Shown: positions 24,182 to 33,623 of the stretch, one piece after another
Layout of the letters: every line of letters begins with the position of its first letter
Numbering within the stretch: position 1 is the first letter of the stretch
NCBI GenBank assembly: GCA_035690495.1
Contig: DASSKK010000083.1
Coordinates: 1-60,945, forward strand
Length of the DNA: 60,945 nt
Origin: DASSKK01 sp035690495
GTDB lineage: Bacteria > Actinomycetota > Actinomycetes > Propionibacteriales > Nocardioidaceae
Direction: 5' to 3'
Notes under the pieces: model-generated
The model's input: the letters and a program-made list of their open reading frames with translations, nothing else
What the model was told of the DNA's origin: nothing
Database searches by the model: none
Made by a program: the position numbers and the translations under genes

Positions 24182-25178
24182 TCACCGTGGTCCTCGGGCG
24201 AGCGAGTCGCCGGTTGCCGTGCGCGAGTAGAGCACCGCCCGTCCCTGACGCCGTCGTACGACGAGTCCGTTCTGGCGCAGCACCGCCAGGTGGCTGTTGA
24301 CGCCGCCGGCGCTCCAGCCGGTTTGCCGGGCGAGCGTCTGGGTCGAGGAGGGGCGCTGCAGCGAGCGGAGCACTGCGGCGCGCCGCCGTCCTATCAACTG
24401 CTCGAGAGCGTCCGATGGCGCTCCGTCTGCCCACAGGTCGCCGACGCCTGCCGGTCGGTAGGTCAGAGCCGGGTCCCACGGAGCTTCGGTTCGCGGCCAG
24501 ACCGACCAGGCCATTGCCGAGGGGATCAGCAGCAGACCGCGGCCGCCGAGCTCGACATCGCGTGAGCCCACCATTGGGCCGGTGGCGACGACCAGGTCAC
24601 GGCCGTCCCACGTCACCGAGGGGTCCAGAGCGACGAGGGCCTGGCCGCCGCCGATGGTCACCAAGCGCCCGCGACCGGGAGGCGATCTCGCCCTCCAAGA
24701 AGTAGGAGATCCTCCGCCACCACGGGGCGAGGGCGACGTCCCACCAGGCCCGTGCCTGGACGACGAGCTCAGCGAGACCGGAGGCGGGATCATCGACGAA
24801 CACGCGGGCCGCGTCGGGCACGCCTGCGGGGTAGGCGCGCAGCACGTCTGAGCGGACGAGCTCCGGGTCCGTGGCCGCCAGCCGTGCCAGCTCACCCTCG
24901 ATGTGCGGATGCGGGACGACCGGGGGAAGGGCGTTGAAGCTCGGCCGCGTCGTCGAGCCCTGCGGTAGCGGCAGAGCGGCGTACAGGAGCCCTAACGAGA
25001 GCTCGGACATGCGTCGGGTGACGTCCTCGACCCACCGCTTGTGCTCGGGGAACTGGCTCGGCAGCCGCAGGACATAGGTCGCCGCCGCCAGCTCGATGAG
25101 GGGCGAGATCGCGAACCGGGTTCGGAGCAGGTCGTCGCGCCCGAACCGATACCGGACCCGATGGCGTTCGGCGCGCAT
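24182..25178 (-). pseudogene. ArsR-type winged-helix regulator (DUF5937-like), frameshifted
   Basis: Two overlapping frames make up one regulator of about 330 residues. The first (25178 down to about 24680) has the DUF5937-like part (FAISPLIELAAATYVLR). The second (about 24680 to 24182) ends in an ArsR-type HTH (RPSSTQTLARQTGWSAGGVN, SHLAVLRQNGLV). The switch lies at about 24665-24690, consistent with one missing or extra base. Both halves retain good codon usage, so the lesion is recent or is a sequencing error. It converges on the VapC remnant. Confidence 0.7.
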
Positions 25179-25266
25179 GGATTCAGACTATGACGAACCT
25201 CTTGGCGGGGCATCGGATCGGCGGTCCACTGAGGCTGTCCGCCAACGAGGGCACCAGGAGTCAGTC

Positions 25267-25821
25267 ATGCGCGACGTCATCTTGTACATGTCGATGTCAC
25301 TGGACGGGTTCGTCGGCAGCGACCGGAAGCACCCCGGCATGGCGATCGCCGAGGGCGCCGAACTCAAGCAGTGGAAGCTCGACCGGATCAGCAAGGCCGG
25401 TGCCCACCTGATGGGTGGCGTGACGTATCAGGAGATGTCATCGCATTGGCCGACTTCGCACGACGAGTACGCCGCCCCGATGAACGACATCCCCAAGGTC
25501 GTGTTCTCCAAGACGCTGCGCGACGCGGAGGCGATCTGGCCAGTCACCCGGGTTGCGCGCGGCGAACTCGCCACCGAGATCGCCGCGATCAAGACTGAGC
25601 CTGGCCCGGAAGTGGTCGTGTGGGGCGGCGGACGGTTCGCCGGCGCACTCGCTGCGGCAGACCTGATCGACGAATACCGCCTCTTGGTCCAGCCGATAGT
25701 GCTCGGCACAGGACAGGCCCTGTTCGACCAGGTGCCCGACTCCCGGCACCTGAACCTCGTCGAGACCCTGCCGTTTCCCAGCGGCATCGTGGTGCACATC
25801 TACCAGCCGCAGCAGACCTGA
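25267..25821 (+). CDS. RibD-C/DHFR-like reductase, family copy 1 (intact)
   Basis: A 184-residue member of the RibD C-terminal/dihydrofolate-reductase-like family: MRDVILYMSMSLDGFVG start, GGVTYQEM, then VVVWGGGRFAGALAAADLID and LVQPIVLGTGQALFD. These enzymes bind NADPH; the substrate is unknown. AGGAG precedes ATG 25267. It is the first of seven related genes in a row on this strand and one of only two that look complete. Confidence 0.85.
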   Translation: MRDVILYMSMSLDGFVGSDRKHPGMAIAEGAELKQWKLDRISKAGAHLMGGVTYQEMSSHWPTSHDEYAAPMNDIPKVVFSKTLRDAEAIWPVTRVARGELATEIAAIKTEPGPEVVVWGGGRFAGALAAADLIDEYRLLVQPIVLGTGQALFDQVPDSRHLNLVETLPFPSGIVVHIYQPQQT

Positions 25822-25834
25822 GGAGGCAGGCACC

Positions 25835-26068
25835 ATGGGCAAGGTGGTGGCGCAGGCGATCATGTCGCTCGACGGGTACGTCGCCAAGCAGGACAACAGC
25901 ATCGGCCGCCTGTTCGACCGGCTGCAGGCCGGCGACGTCGCCGTCCCGACTCCCGCTGGGGACTTCACCGTCCACCTCAACCCGGCGAGTGCAGATCATT
26001 GGCGTCGGTGGGTTGCCTCGTTGGGTGCGTTGGTCTGCGGCCGAACACCCACCTGGTGTTCCCGGTGA
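25835..26068 (+). pseudogene. RibD-C/DHFR-like copy 2, truncated
   Basis: Seventy-seven residues starting MGKVVAQAIMSLDGYVA, with only the N-terminal third of the family followed by GALVCGRTPTW and a stop. The expected central and C-terminal halves are missing. It begins 13 bases after copy 1, with GAGGAGG upstream, so translation signals survive. The frame breaks where GRTLFD would be expected. Confidence 0.7.
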
Positions 26069-26174
26069 TCCGGTGAGTCCAGTGCGCAGACATCATCAAC
26101 AAGCAGACACGACCGACGCGGCAACCCACGCCCGCGACAAAGGCGACCACGATCATCGCGAGGAGGACCAGGAA

Positions 26175-26795
26175 ATGACAGTACGTGCAGGCACGGTGAC
26201 CTGCGAACTCTCGGTTTCGGCCGACGGCTACTCGGCCGGCCCCAATCAGACCGAAGATCGCCCGTTCGGTGACGACGGCGGCAACGGTTGGGGCGACAAG
26301 CTGCACGCCTGGATGGCCGAATCGAGCGCGGAGAACTCGGCGGAGGTCGAGCAGACGACGGCGGCCAAAGCGTTCATCATCGGCCGCAACATGTTCGGCC
26401 CGGTGCGCGGCGACTGGGACCGGCAATGGAACGGCTGGTGGGGCGACAATCCACCGTTCCACGGGCCGGTCTTCGTGCTCACCCATCACGCACGCGACCC
26501 GCAGCCGATGGACGGCGGCACCACCTACCACTTCGTCACCGACGGAATCGAAGCCGCATTAGCGCGCGCACGCGAAGCCGCCGAGAACGGCGACGTGTCC
26601 ATTCACGGCGGCGCGACCACGATCAACCAGTACCTCGCCGCCGGCGCGATCAACGAGCTTCGGCTACACATCGTGCCGCTCACGCTCGGCGCGGGCACGC
26701 GCCTGTTCGAGGGCGTCCCGCCCCTCAAACTCGAGCAGCTGACGTCACGGGCCACCAACTCGGTCACGCACGTGACCTACCGCGTGCTGCCCTGA
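26175..26795 (+). CDS. RibD-C/DHFR-like reductase, family copy 3 (intact)
   Basis: A 206-residue complete family member: TCELSVSADGYSAGPNQ start, AFIIGRNMFGP, PVFVLTHHARD, DVSIHGGATTINQYLAAGAI and LHIVPLTLGAGTRLFE. The histidine-rich GPVFVLTHH segment is typical of the YwjB/YyaP-like subgroup. ATG 26175 follows AGGAGGACCAGGAA. A longer reading frame upstream belongs to copy 1 sequence read out of frame. Confidence 0.85.
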   Translation: MTVRAGTVTCELSVSADGYSAGPNQTEDRPFGDDGGNGWGDKLHAWMAESSAENSAEVEQTTAAKAFIIGRNMFGPVRGDWDRQWNGWWGDNPPFHGPVFVLTHHARDPQPMDGGTTYHFVTDGIEAALARAREAAENGDVSIHGGATTINQYLAAGAINELRLHIVPLTLGAGTRLFEGVPPLKLEQLTSRATNSVTHVTYRVLP

Positions 26796-26864
26796 GCTGT
26801 CGACATTGCGCAACAGCCATGTACGGCGGCAAGGCTGAACGTGACGGAAGTCAAGGAGACAGAC

Positions 26865-27430
26865 ATGCATGATCCCGAGCCGCAGGTCGCAGCAGGAAAG
26901 GTGCACTGGGCGTTCATGATGTCCTTGGATGGCTTCGTCGCCGGCCCAGGCCACTCCATGGACTTCATGCAGCGAGCCACCACCCGCGAGGGCCTGCTCC
27001 AGGAATACATCGAGGCCACCGGCGCGATACTCGCCGGACGCGACAGCTACGACAGCCGCACCGGCATCCATCCGTACGACGGCGCATGGAAGGGGCCGAT
27101 CTTCGTGCTCACTCATCATCCTGAGGACGCGCGCCAAGGCGAAGACTTCACCATTCTCAGTTGCCCGGTGGAGGAAGCGGTCCACATCGGCTTGGAAGCC
27201 GCCCAGGGCAAGAACCTTCAAGTGCACTCACCCACCATCGGCCGACAGCTCCTGCAGCGGGTCTGATCGATGACATCGACATCCACATCGCACCGGTCCT
27301 GATCGGCGACGGCATCCGCCTCTACGACGCGCCCGGCGGCGACATCATTCCATCTCCAGCGCGACGGCGGCGAGCCCACACTCTCCGCCGATCTCCGATA
27401 CCGGCCCTTGACCCGGGCCGTCGGCTTTGA
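26865..27430 (+). pseudogene. RibD-C/DHFR-like copy 4, two frameshifts
   Basis: Starts MHDPEPQVAAGKVHWAFMMS with AAGGAG upstream, and continues normally through GPIFVLTHHPED and the HSPTIGRQLLQR region, where the frame hits a stop at 27264. A shifted frame continues LIDDIDIHIAPVLIGDGIRLYD. A second shift near 27350 restores HLQRDGGEPTLSADLRYRP, the natural end. At least two indels are needed, so it is a pseudogene. Confidence 0.75.
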
Positions 27431-27468
27431 ACCCCGTGGGAACAGCGGGCCATAGGAAGGATCCGCAG

Positions 27469-27867
27469 ATGCCTGAAGTAGTCGTCGATTTCATCACCTC
27501 TCTCGACGGATTCGGGGCCGCCGAGGGCTGCCCCGACTGGTGGGGCCTGGAAGGCCCTGAGTATCTCGCCTGGCTGGGCGATCAGCGGGAAGCGGGTTAC
27601 ACGGTCCTCATGGGCGCGACCACCTATCGCGTCATGTCCGAGCTGGCCGCCCAAGGTGAGACTGGCACCGATGCCCTGGCAGACATGCCGAAGATCGTCT
27701 TCCCGGTAATCACCGGCCGCACAGGGCAAGACAGGATCTACGACGACTACCCCGACGTTTCACTCGACATGATCAGCAGCCGCACGTTTGACGGTCGGAT
27801 CCAGTTGCTCGAATACGTCCCCAAGGTCCTGGCCGGCGCGCCGGGCGCCACCGTGTCCGGCACCTGA
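27469..27867 (+). pseudogene. RibD-C/DHFR-like copy 5, internal deletion
   Basis: A 132-residue frame that is open but about 60 residues shorter than the family. The N-terminal part (VVVDFITSLDGFGAAEGC ... TTYRVMSELAAQ, DMPK) joins directly to the C-terminal IVFPVITGRTGQDRIYDDYP. The central NADPH-binding strand and GGG motif are missing. A KIVF-like sequence normally occurs at both joints, so deletion between short repeats is likely. This copy, already deleted, is the parent of the inverted fragment at 22329-22528. Confidence 0.75.
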
Positions 27868-28011
27868 CGACACCCTCTCGTGGCACGACGCTGAGGGATG
27901 GCGCAGTGGGGCTTCCATCCAACCAGCTGCGCGACGAGCATGGCCGCGGCCTGCCGCACGCGTTCGACCGGTTGGAACGGGCGCTGTAGGCCCAGAGAAG
28001 GAGAGAAGTCC

Positions 28012-28573
28012 GTGCTGTACATGTCGATGTCGCTGGACGGGTTCATCACCGGCCCGGACGACGGCCCCGGGCTACGGGCTCGGTAACGGCGGCCCCCGGC
28101 TGCACGAATGGCTCGGCGAGCCCGTCGCCGACTATCCGTACTTCGCCCCGCCAGGACCGAGCGGGCGGGTGTTCGCCGAGTTGATGGGGACCGGTGCGGT
28201 CGTCGTCGGCCGCAAGACGTTCGACTACGCCGGTCACTGGGGCGGGGACCACCACGGTGTGCCGATCTTCGTGCCCACCCGCGGCACACCGCCAGCACCG
28301 CAGAGTAGCTGGGTCCGCTACATGCCCGACGCGGCGACCGCGATGCGCGAGGCCAAGGCGGCCGCTGGTGACCAGGACGTGATGGTGCACGGCGCTGGGC
28401 TTGCGCAGTCGCTGCTGCGTGAAGGTTTGCTCGACGAGCTGGAGATCCACCTGATCCCGATCGTGCTCGGCGACGCGCGGCGGCTGTTCGGCGCCGACCG
28501 CATCGAGGTCGAGCTGACCCGCGTGCTCGACGCGCCCGGCGTCACGCACCTGCGCTACCGGGTGGCGTCTTGA
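28012..28573 (+). pseudogene. RibD-C/DHFR-like copy 6, frameshifted
   Basis: The start VLYMSMSLDGFITGPDDGPG (GTG 28012, AAGGAGAGAAG upstream) runs to a stop at 28084. One base fewer near 28065 continues GLGNGGPRLHEWLGEPVADY and the rest of a normal family member (VVVGRKTFDYAG, VMVHGAGLAQSLL, HLIPIVLGDARRLF). One extra G is the simplest explanation. Confidence 0.75.
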
Positions 28574-28735
28574 CGGACGCGTGCTGATCCTGCTGACGTC
28601 GGCCGCGATGGACGGGCTTCGCCCGGCTTTCCGCCGGACGTGGGTTCCGATGCCAGCGGGTGATTTGTTACGCGCTCAGCCGATCCCTGCCGGGGCGAGA
28701 TCGGGCCCGCAAGACGACGACGGAAGGAACGCCGC

Positions 28736-29237
28736 ATGGGCACGGTGATCATGCACAACGTGGTGTCGGTCGACGGCTTCATCGCCGACGACAACGACAA
28801 CGTCGGGCCACTGCACGAGTGGTACTTCAGCGGGGACACGCCGATCATCCCCTCTCGCGACCCGAAGTTCGACCACTCCGGAACAGAGTTCACTTCAAGG
28901 TCTCCGGGGCATCGGCCGAGTACCTCAGGTCCATATGGGAGTCCATCGGCGTCATCGTGATGGGCCGCCGACTCTTCGACCTGGTGAACGGCTGGGAAGG
29001 TGACCCGAGCTGGCGGGCGATCGCACCGTCTCGGTGAATGCCGGCGAGGTCGGCAGCCAGGTCCTCGCAGCCGGGCTCGTCGATGAGGTGGCCATGGACG
29101 TGGTGCCGGTCCTCTTCGGGTCGGGCAGACGCTACTTCGGCAGGCTCGAGGGCCAGCACCTGCTCGAGGACCCCCACGTCGTCCTCCAGGGAGACCGGGT
29201 GCTGCACCTGCGGTTCGAGGTCGGCCGGCCGGTCTGA
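28736..29237 (+). pseudogene. RibD-C/DHFR-like copy 7, frameshifted and shortened
   Basis: ATG 28736 (GGAAGGAAC upstream) opens MGTVIMHNVVSVDGFIADDN. The frame shifts near 28890 to continue FKVSGASAEYLRSIWESIG and VIVMGRRLFDLVNGW. It shifts again near 29030 to the C-terminal part (GLVDEVAMDVVPVLFGSG, VLQGDRVLHLRFEV). The middle of the domain is also missing. Clearly decayed. Confidence 0.75.
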
Positions 29238-29463
29238 AGCCTGACGCCGGCCCGCTGCCCCGCAAACGGATCCTCTTGGGGCAAGAGGGTCTGCTCGGTG
29301 GCTCGATGGCTTGCAGCTCGGTCACTATCGCCCTCTCATCAGAGATCGGCTTGGTGAGAAGCGATCGCCTCACCACACCGACGTCGTTGAGACTAGCCGG
29401 ACTTCTCGGCTGCGGTCGGGCGTGGGCAAAGTGGTTGCAAGCTGTGCCAGGTGGGCCCGAAGC

Positions 29464-30120
29464 TCATCGGTTTCCAGGTTGCAACTTCCATCGGGCAGTC
29501 ACGGTGGCGTGAACCGCGAGCGTCCCGGGGTCGATGCCCGGCGAGGGCAGACTGGCTTGGGCAGCGTGTTTGGACATTTTCCTGAGGTCGTAACGGATGG
29601 GCCACGAGCCTCCCACCTGCGGCGGGATCTCGCTGATCCACAACAGTTCGCCGAGCTCTCTGCGGGCCACGTCGGCGTACCGTCGAGCCCCGCGTAAGGC
29701 GTCAGCCCACGCAGCCTCGCGCGCCTCAGCACGCGCTGCAGCCTGCTCACTCACCCGCAAGTCGAGATCGTGGACACGGCTCGCGTTCCCGCCTGCCTCC
29801 ACCGCGGCGGCCAAGATCTCCCCGGTCCTAGCGACGTCGCGCACCGTGGCCCTCACACCTATCGAGACGCGGAATATGCCAGGCTCACCGCCACGCCTGG
29901 GCTCGCGCGACACGTTCATGTCGCTGGTAGCCAAGTCGAGATCGGCCACACCGTGCTCACGGCAGGCCAAGCGCATTGCGGTCAGGCTGCTCGTGGCCGA
30001 TTCGAACGCGCCCGGCAGTTGGGCCGCCTTGCCAACGGCGGCGAAGTTGATCCTCGCTTGGTCAGGCGGTGCTGCCGCGGACCCGTGGCCGGTGACCTCA
30101 ACGAAGGCGTCGTCGCTCAT
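29464..30120 (-). CDS. SIMPL (DUF541) domain protein
   Basis: A 218-residue protein: FVEVTGHGSAAAPPDQARIN, then DLATSDMNVS and the alternating-strand pattern of the SIMPL/DUF541 family, ending ATVTARWKL. Family members are often periplasmic, but no signal peptide is present here, so this one is probably cytoplasmic. ATG 30120 fits the domain start. It is intact among pseudogenes and convergent with RibD copy 7. Function unknown. Confidence 0.75.
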   Translation of the reverse strand: MSDDAFVEVTGHGSAAAPPDQARINFAAVGKAAQLPGAFESATSSLTAMRLACREHGVADLDLATSDMNVSREPRRGGEPGIFRVSIGVRATVRDVARTGEILAAAVEAGGNASRVHDLDLRVSEQAAARAEAREAAWADALRGARRYADVARRELGELLWISEIPPQVGGSWPIRYDLRKMSKHAAQASLPSPGIDPGTLAVHATVTARWKLQPGNR

Positions 30121-30295
30121 GACGCCATCCTCGCCCTCGATGGGGACCCCGGTCCACCGCGACAGGTCGACCTTTCCGACTGCTCGGTACCGGTGTCACG
30201 CCAAGAATGCTGGCACAGGCCGCCTGGTTCTACTTGCCCTCATCTACGACGTTGAGAGACCTCGTGAAGATCGCGGGCCGACGGTCGAAGACGTG

Positions 30296-30490
30296 TGCCC
30301 TGGCGCCGGTCTTGGCTTGCGGCAGGGTGAGATCTTTGCCCTCTCCCCCACCGACATCGGCGCTGGAACGCGGCGAGATTCATGTACGCCGTCAGGTGGA
30401 GCTGTTCGGCGGCAACGTGCAGGTGTTCGGGCTGCCGAGGGGAAGGAAGACACGCAAGGTGCCGTTGCCAGACGGGGTGCTGACGGCGCC
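30296..30490 (+). pseudogene. internal fragment of a tyrosine integrase
   Basis: In one frame GAGLGLRQGEIFALSPTDI carries the first catalytic Arg of a tyrosine recombinase. A shifted frame then reads IHVRRQVELFGGNVQVFGLP and GRKTRKVPLPDGV, the strands that follow in integrases. Start, box II and the Tyr are absent. It is a third integrase trace in the window. Confidence 0.65.
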
Positions 30491-30759
30491 ACGCTCATCG
30501 CGCTCGCGAAGGCTAGCCACTGGTGCGCTCGACCTCGGGGGTCGCAGAGTCGAAGGGGTAATGCCCGTAGGCACCGGTCTTGGCGCGGAATGGTGTCTAC
30601 GGGCATGACCGCTCGGAGTGAGCCACCCCAGCGGTGAACTCGTGTGGCCGTGGCCGGTTTCCTGCCGTCACCGGGTCTCGCTCGGGAACGTGCGCACACG
30701 TTGTGGTGGATTGGTCATACCCTGGCATCTGCGGGGGCGAGTGAAGGAGGCGCGCCGAC

Positions 30760-31144
30760 ATGGACATCGAGGCCGTGCGAGGACTGTACGACGCAGTTGC
30801 TTCGCGAGATCTGGACGCAGCATCCCGCTGCTTCACGCCGGGACGTCGTGTGGCATCTGCCGGGGCAAAGCGTCATCTCCGGTGATCACGTGGGATGGGA
30901 CGCGATCCGCGACGACTTCCTGAGCAGACTGGGCCCGTTGTCGGGAGGCACCTTCCGAGCCGAGTTGCTCGATATCGCGGCTGGGGACGAGTACGTCGTC
31001 GCCGTCCAGCATGCGACGGGAAGCTTCGAAGGGCGCGTGCTGGATGTGACCGGCTGCCAGCTGATGACTCTCCAAGACGGCTTGATCGCCATGGTGAAGG
31101 GCCACTACTCCGACCAGGCACAACTCGACGCGTTCTGGGGCTGA
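30760..31144 (+). pseudogene. NTF2/SnoaL-like protein, frameshifted
   Basis: GAAGGAGG precedes ATG 30760, which opens MDIEAVRGLYDAVASRDLDA, a typical ketosteroid-isomerase-like start. Near 30835 the frame must shift to continue VVWHLPGQSVISGDHVGWDAI and on to a normal end at 31144. A different in-frame reading exists from 30644 but has an unnatural N-terminus. It is the second SnoaL-like gene in this region and also broken. Confidence 0.65.
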
Positions 31145-31279
31145 GGGAGCGGAGCCTCGGGCGATGGCGCGCCGGGCTCGGCTCTGGCAACAAGGCCGCG
31201 GTGCTGAGAAGCGCCGCAGGCCGGACATCGTCCGGCCTGCGGCCGCACGCGCGGATCCGGTGGCTCCGAACCCCGCCTT

Positions 31280-32710
31280 CTACTTCGCCGGGTAGGTGCT
31301 GAAGGCCGCCTTGAGCTGTTGCACGGCGAAGTCCGCGGCGCTCTCCGGGGACTGGTTCTGCAACACGATCTGCCCGATCGCCTTACCCCACAGCCCCTGC
31401 AGCGCCGCGTGGTTGTAGGCAACGCTGGCGTTCAGCCACGCGGGCTGGGTCGCCCCGGAAAGCATCGCGGTCGACACCTTGATGTTGGGATCGTCGGAGT
31501 CCGCGAAGTACGGGTTGGACAGCACCTGCTCCTGCACGGGGTGCCACCGGCCGTGGCCCGCCTTGAGGTACTTCAGGGTGTTCTCGGGCTTGACGAAGAA
31601 CTTGAGGAAGTCCATTCCGCCCTTCTTGTTGGGACTGTCCTCGAAGACCACCGCGTTGTGCACCTGAGCCATCGCGGGGACCGGCCCGCTGCCGTCGGGC
31701 TTGTTCGGGAACGGCTGGGTGACGATGTTCGCCCACTCAGCGTGGTCCTTGTCCTTGATCGATCCGGGAATCGACAGCGACCCGTTCGGCGTGAGGATGA
31801 TCGTCTTGTTCAAGAACGCGGTGTTGTTGCCGGAGTCGTCCCAGTTGACCACGTCTTTCGGGGTGAAGCCGTTCTTGAACAAGTCGCCCAGGAAGCCGAG
31901 CGCCTTGGCCATGTTGGCCTTGATCTGCGGGTCGTCGGCCTTGAGTCCGCCGTTGTCGTCGAGCACCATCGCCCCGAACGCCATCAGCATCATCTGGGTG
32001 TCGTAGTTCGTGTCGCCCGCCGACGTCGACATCGGCCAGCCGACGGCGTACGCCTTCTTGCCCGTCTTGCTGCGGTAGGAGCCCTGGGCGCTCTGGAAGT
32101 ACTGCCAGAAGCCGTCCCAGTCGTCCGGGATCGACGACGGGTCGGAGCCCGCGTCGGTCAACATGTCCTTCCAGAAGAACATCGGCACGGTGAACTGGTT
32201 GACCGGTACGGCGTAGTTACCCGCCTTGCCGGCCTTGGAGTTGAACAGGTGCACGGCCTTGGTGGCGCCGTCCGTGAACTGCTGGGAGGAGACCACGTCG
32301 CTGACGTCTGCCAGCTTGCCCTGGTAGGCGTAGGTGGAGGTGTTCCCGTTCTCCGCCATCACCACGTCGGGGAGCACACCCGAGGTGATCGCACTCTGCT
32401 CCTTGGTGGGGATGGCATCGGTGGAGTAGAACTGCAGGTCCACCTTCATGCCGGACTGCTTCCCGAAGTCCTCCGCGATGGCCTTGACGGCCTGGTTCTC
32501 CGAGTCGTAGAAGCCCGAGTTCCACCACACGGTGACCTTGTTGCTGCTGGAGCCGCCACCCCCTGACCCGCACGCGGCGAGGGTCGGGCCCAGCGCCGCG
32601 CCACCGAGGGCCATGCCGCCCAGCTTCAGCAGCGACCGGCGGCTCATCCGCCCGTCCGGAGCTCGGTCGTCCCCGGCGCCTCCACCGAACACTGACTCGT
32701 TGTCGTTCAT
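31280..32710 (-). CDS. ABC transporter sugar-binding lipoprotein
   Basis: A 476-residue extracellular solute-binding protein (family 1). It has a Tat-type signal (SRRSLLKLGG) and lipobox LAAC, so Cys47 would be lipid-anchored, followed by GSGGGGSSS and KVTVWWNSGF. It is the third gene of an operon with two permeases (minus strand). The neighbours degrade aldaric and aldonic acids, so the ligand is probably a sugar acid or a uronate-containing sugar; this is inference. A shorter start at MSRRSLL (32647) is possible. No ATPase gene is present, so a shared MsmK-like ATPase elsewhere is expected. Confidence 0.9.
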   Translation of the reverse strand: MNDNESVFGGGAGDDRAPDGRMSRRSLLKLGGMALGGAALGPTLAACGSGGGGSSSNKVTVWWNSGFYDSENQAVKAIAEDFGKQSGMKVDLQFYSTDAIPTKEQSAITSGVLPDVVMAENGNTSTYAYQGKLADVSDVVSSQQFTDGATKAVHLFNSKAGKAGNYAVPVNQFTVPMFFWKDMLTDAGSDPSSIPDDWDGFWQYFQSAQGSYRSKTGKKAYAVGWPMSTSAGDTNYDTQMMLMAFGAMVLDDNGGLKADDPQIKANMAKALGFLGDLFKNGFTPKDVVNWDDSGNNTAFLNKTIILTPNGSLSIPGSIKDKDHAEWANIVTQPFPNKPDGSGPVPAMAQVHNAVVFEDSPNKKGGMDFLKFFVKPENTLKYLKAGHGRWHPVQEQVLSNPYFADSDDPNIKVSTAMLSGATQPAWLNASVAYNHAALQGLWGKAIGQIVLQNQSPESAADFAVQQLKAAFSTYPAK

Positions 32711-32774
32711 TCCGATGATTCCCTTCTTGACGTGGTCACTCTGGGTTCGTGCTGCCCGGTGGCTGCTTGTTCGC

Positions 32775-33623
32775 TCATTCCTTGACGCTGCCCGCCGTCA
32801 GCCCGCCGGTGATCTTGTTGCGGAACAGGTAGTACAAGATCGCCGGCGGCAGTGCGTAGAACAGCGACGCGGCCATGAACGAGTTCCACGGCGGGTTGTC
32901 GGTGTTGAGGAAGTCGGACAGTGCCACAGGCATCGTGGTGGTCGATCCCGAGCCGAGCAGCAGGAAGGCGAGAAGATACTCGTTCCAGGCCAGTAGGAAC
33001 GCGTAGATGCCGATCGCCACGAGCACCGGTGTCATCAGGGGCAGATAGATGCGCAGGTAGATCTGCCAGGAGCTCGCGCCGTCGATCCGAGCGGACTCGT
33101 CCAGCTCGTGGGAGATCGCGGTCTCCGAGTGCTGGCTGAACACCCACATGGCATAGGGGCTGGCGAAGGCGGTCATCGCCAGCACCAGGGACCACCGTGT
33201 GCCGAGCAGACCGTAGGTCGCCATCACCTTGTAGAGCGGGATCGACACGAAGGACAGCGGGATGACGTACGTCGCCAGCGCGGCGTTCGACACGAAAGAG
33301 CCCCAACGCGGCCGCAGCCGGGCGATGCCGAACGCGGCCAGCGTCCCGACCAGCAGGACCAGCACCGTCGTGCCGATCGCGGTCACCGCACTGTTGGCCA
33401 TCTGGAGCCAGAACGCGCCGACGTACTCACCGCGCTGACTGACCACGTCGACGAAGTTCTGCACGGTCGGGGTGTGCGGGTACAGGTGCCCGGAGAACAC
33501 CTGGGACTGCGGACTCAGCGCCAGCATCGCCATGGTGTAGACGGGCATCAGGGTCCAGATCAGCAGCACCGCTCCCAAGAGGGCCTGCGGGAGCCGTACC
33601 TGCCAGGAGCGCCGGCCGGTCAC
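32775..33623 (-). CDS. ABC sugar transporter permease (MalG-like)
   Basis: A 282-residue inner-membrane protein with about six transmembrane helices. The EAA loop ELDESARIDGASSWQIYLRI, which docks the ATPase, lies at about residue 190. It overlaps the upstream permease by four bases (33620-33623), so the two subunits are translated together. The partner is the lipoprotein downstream. Confidence 0.92.
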   Translation of the reverse strand: MTGRRSWQVRLPQALLGAVLLIWTLMPVYTMAMLALSPQSQVFSGHLYPHTPTVQNFVDVVSQRGEYVGAFWLQMANSAVTAIGTTVLVLLVGTLAAFGIARLRPRWGSFVSNAALATYVIPLSFVSIPLYKVMATYGLLGTRWSLVLAMTAFASPYAMWVFSQHSETAISHELDESARIDGASSWQIYLRIYLPLMTPVLVAIGIYAFLLAWNEYLLAFLLLGSGSTTTMPVALSDFLNTDNPPWNSFMAASLFYALPPAILYYLFRNKITGGLTAGSVKE

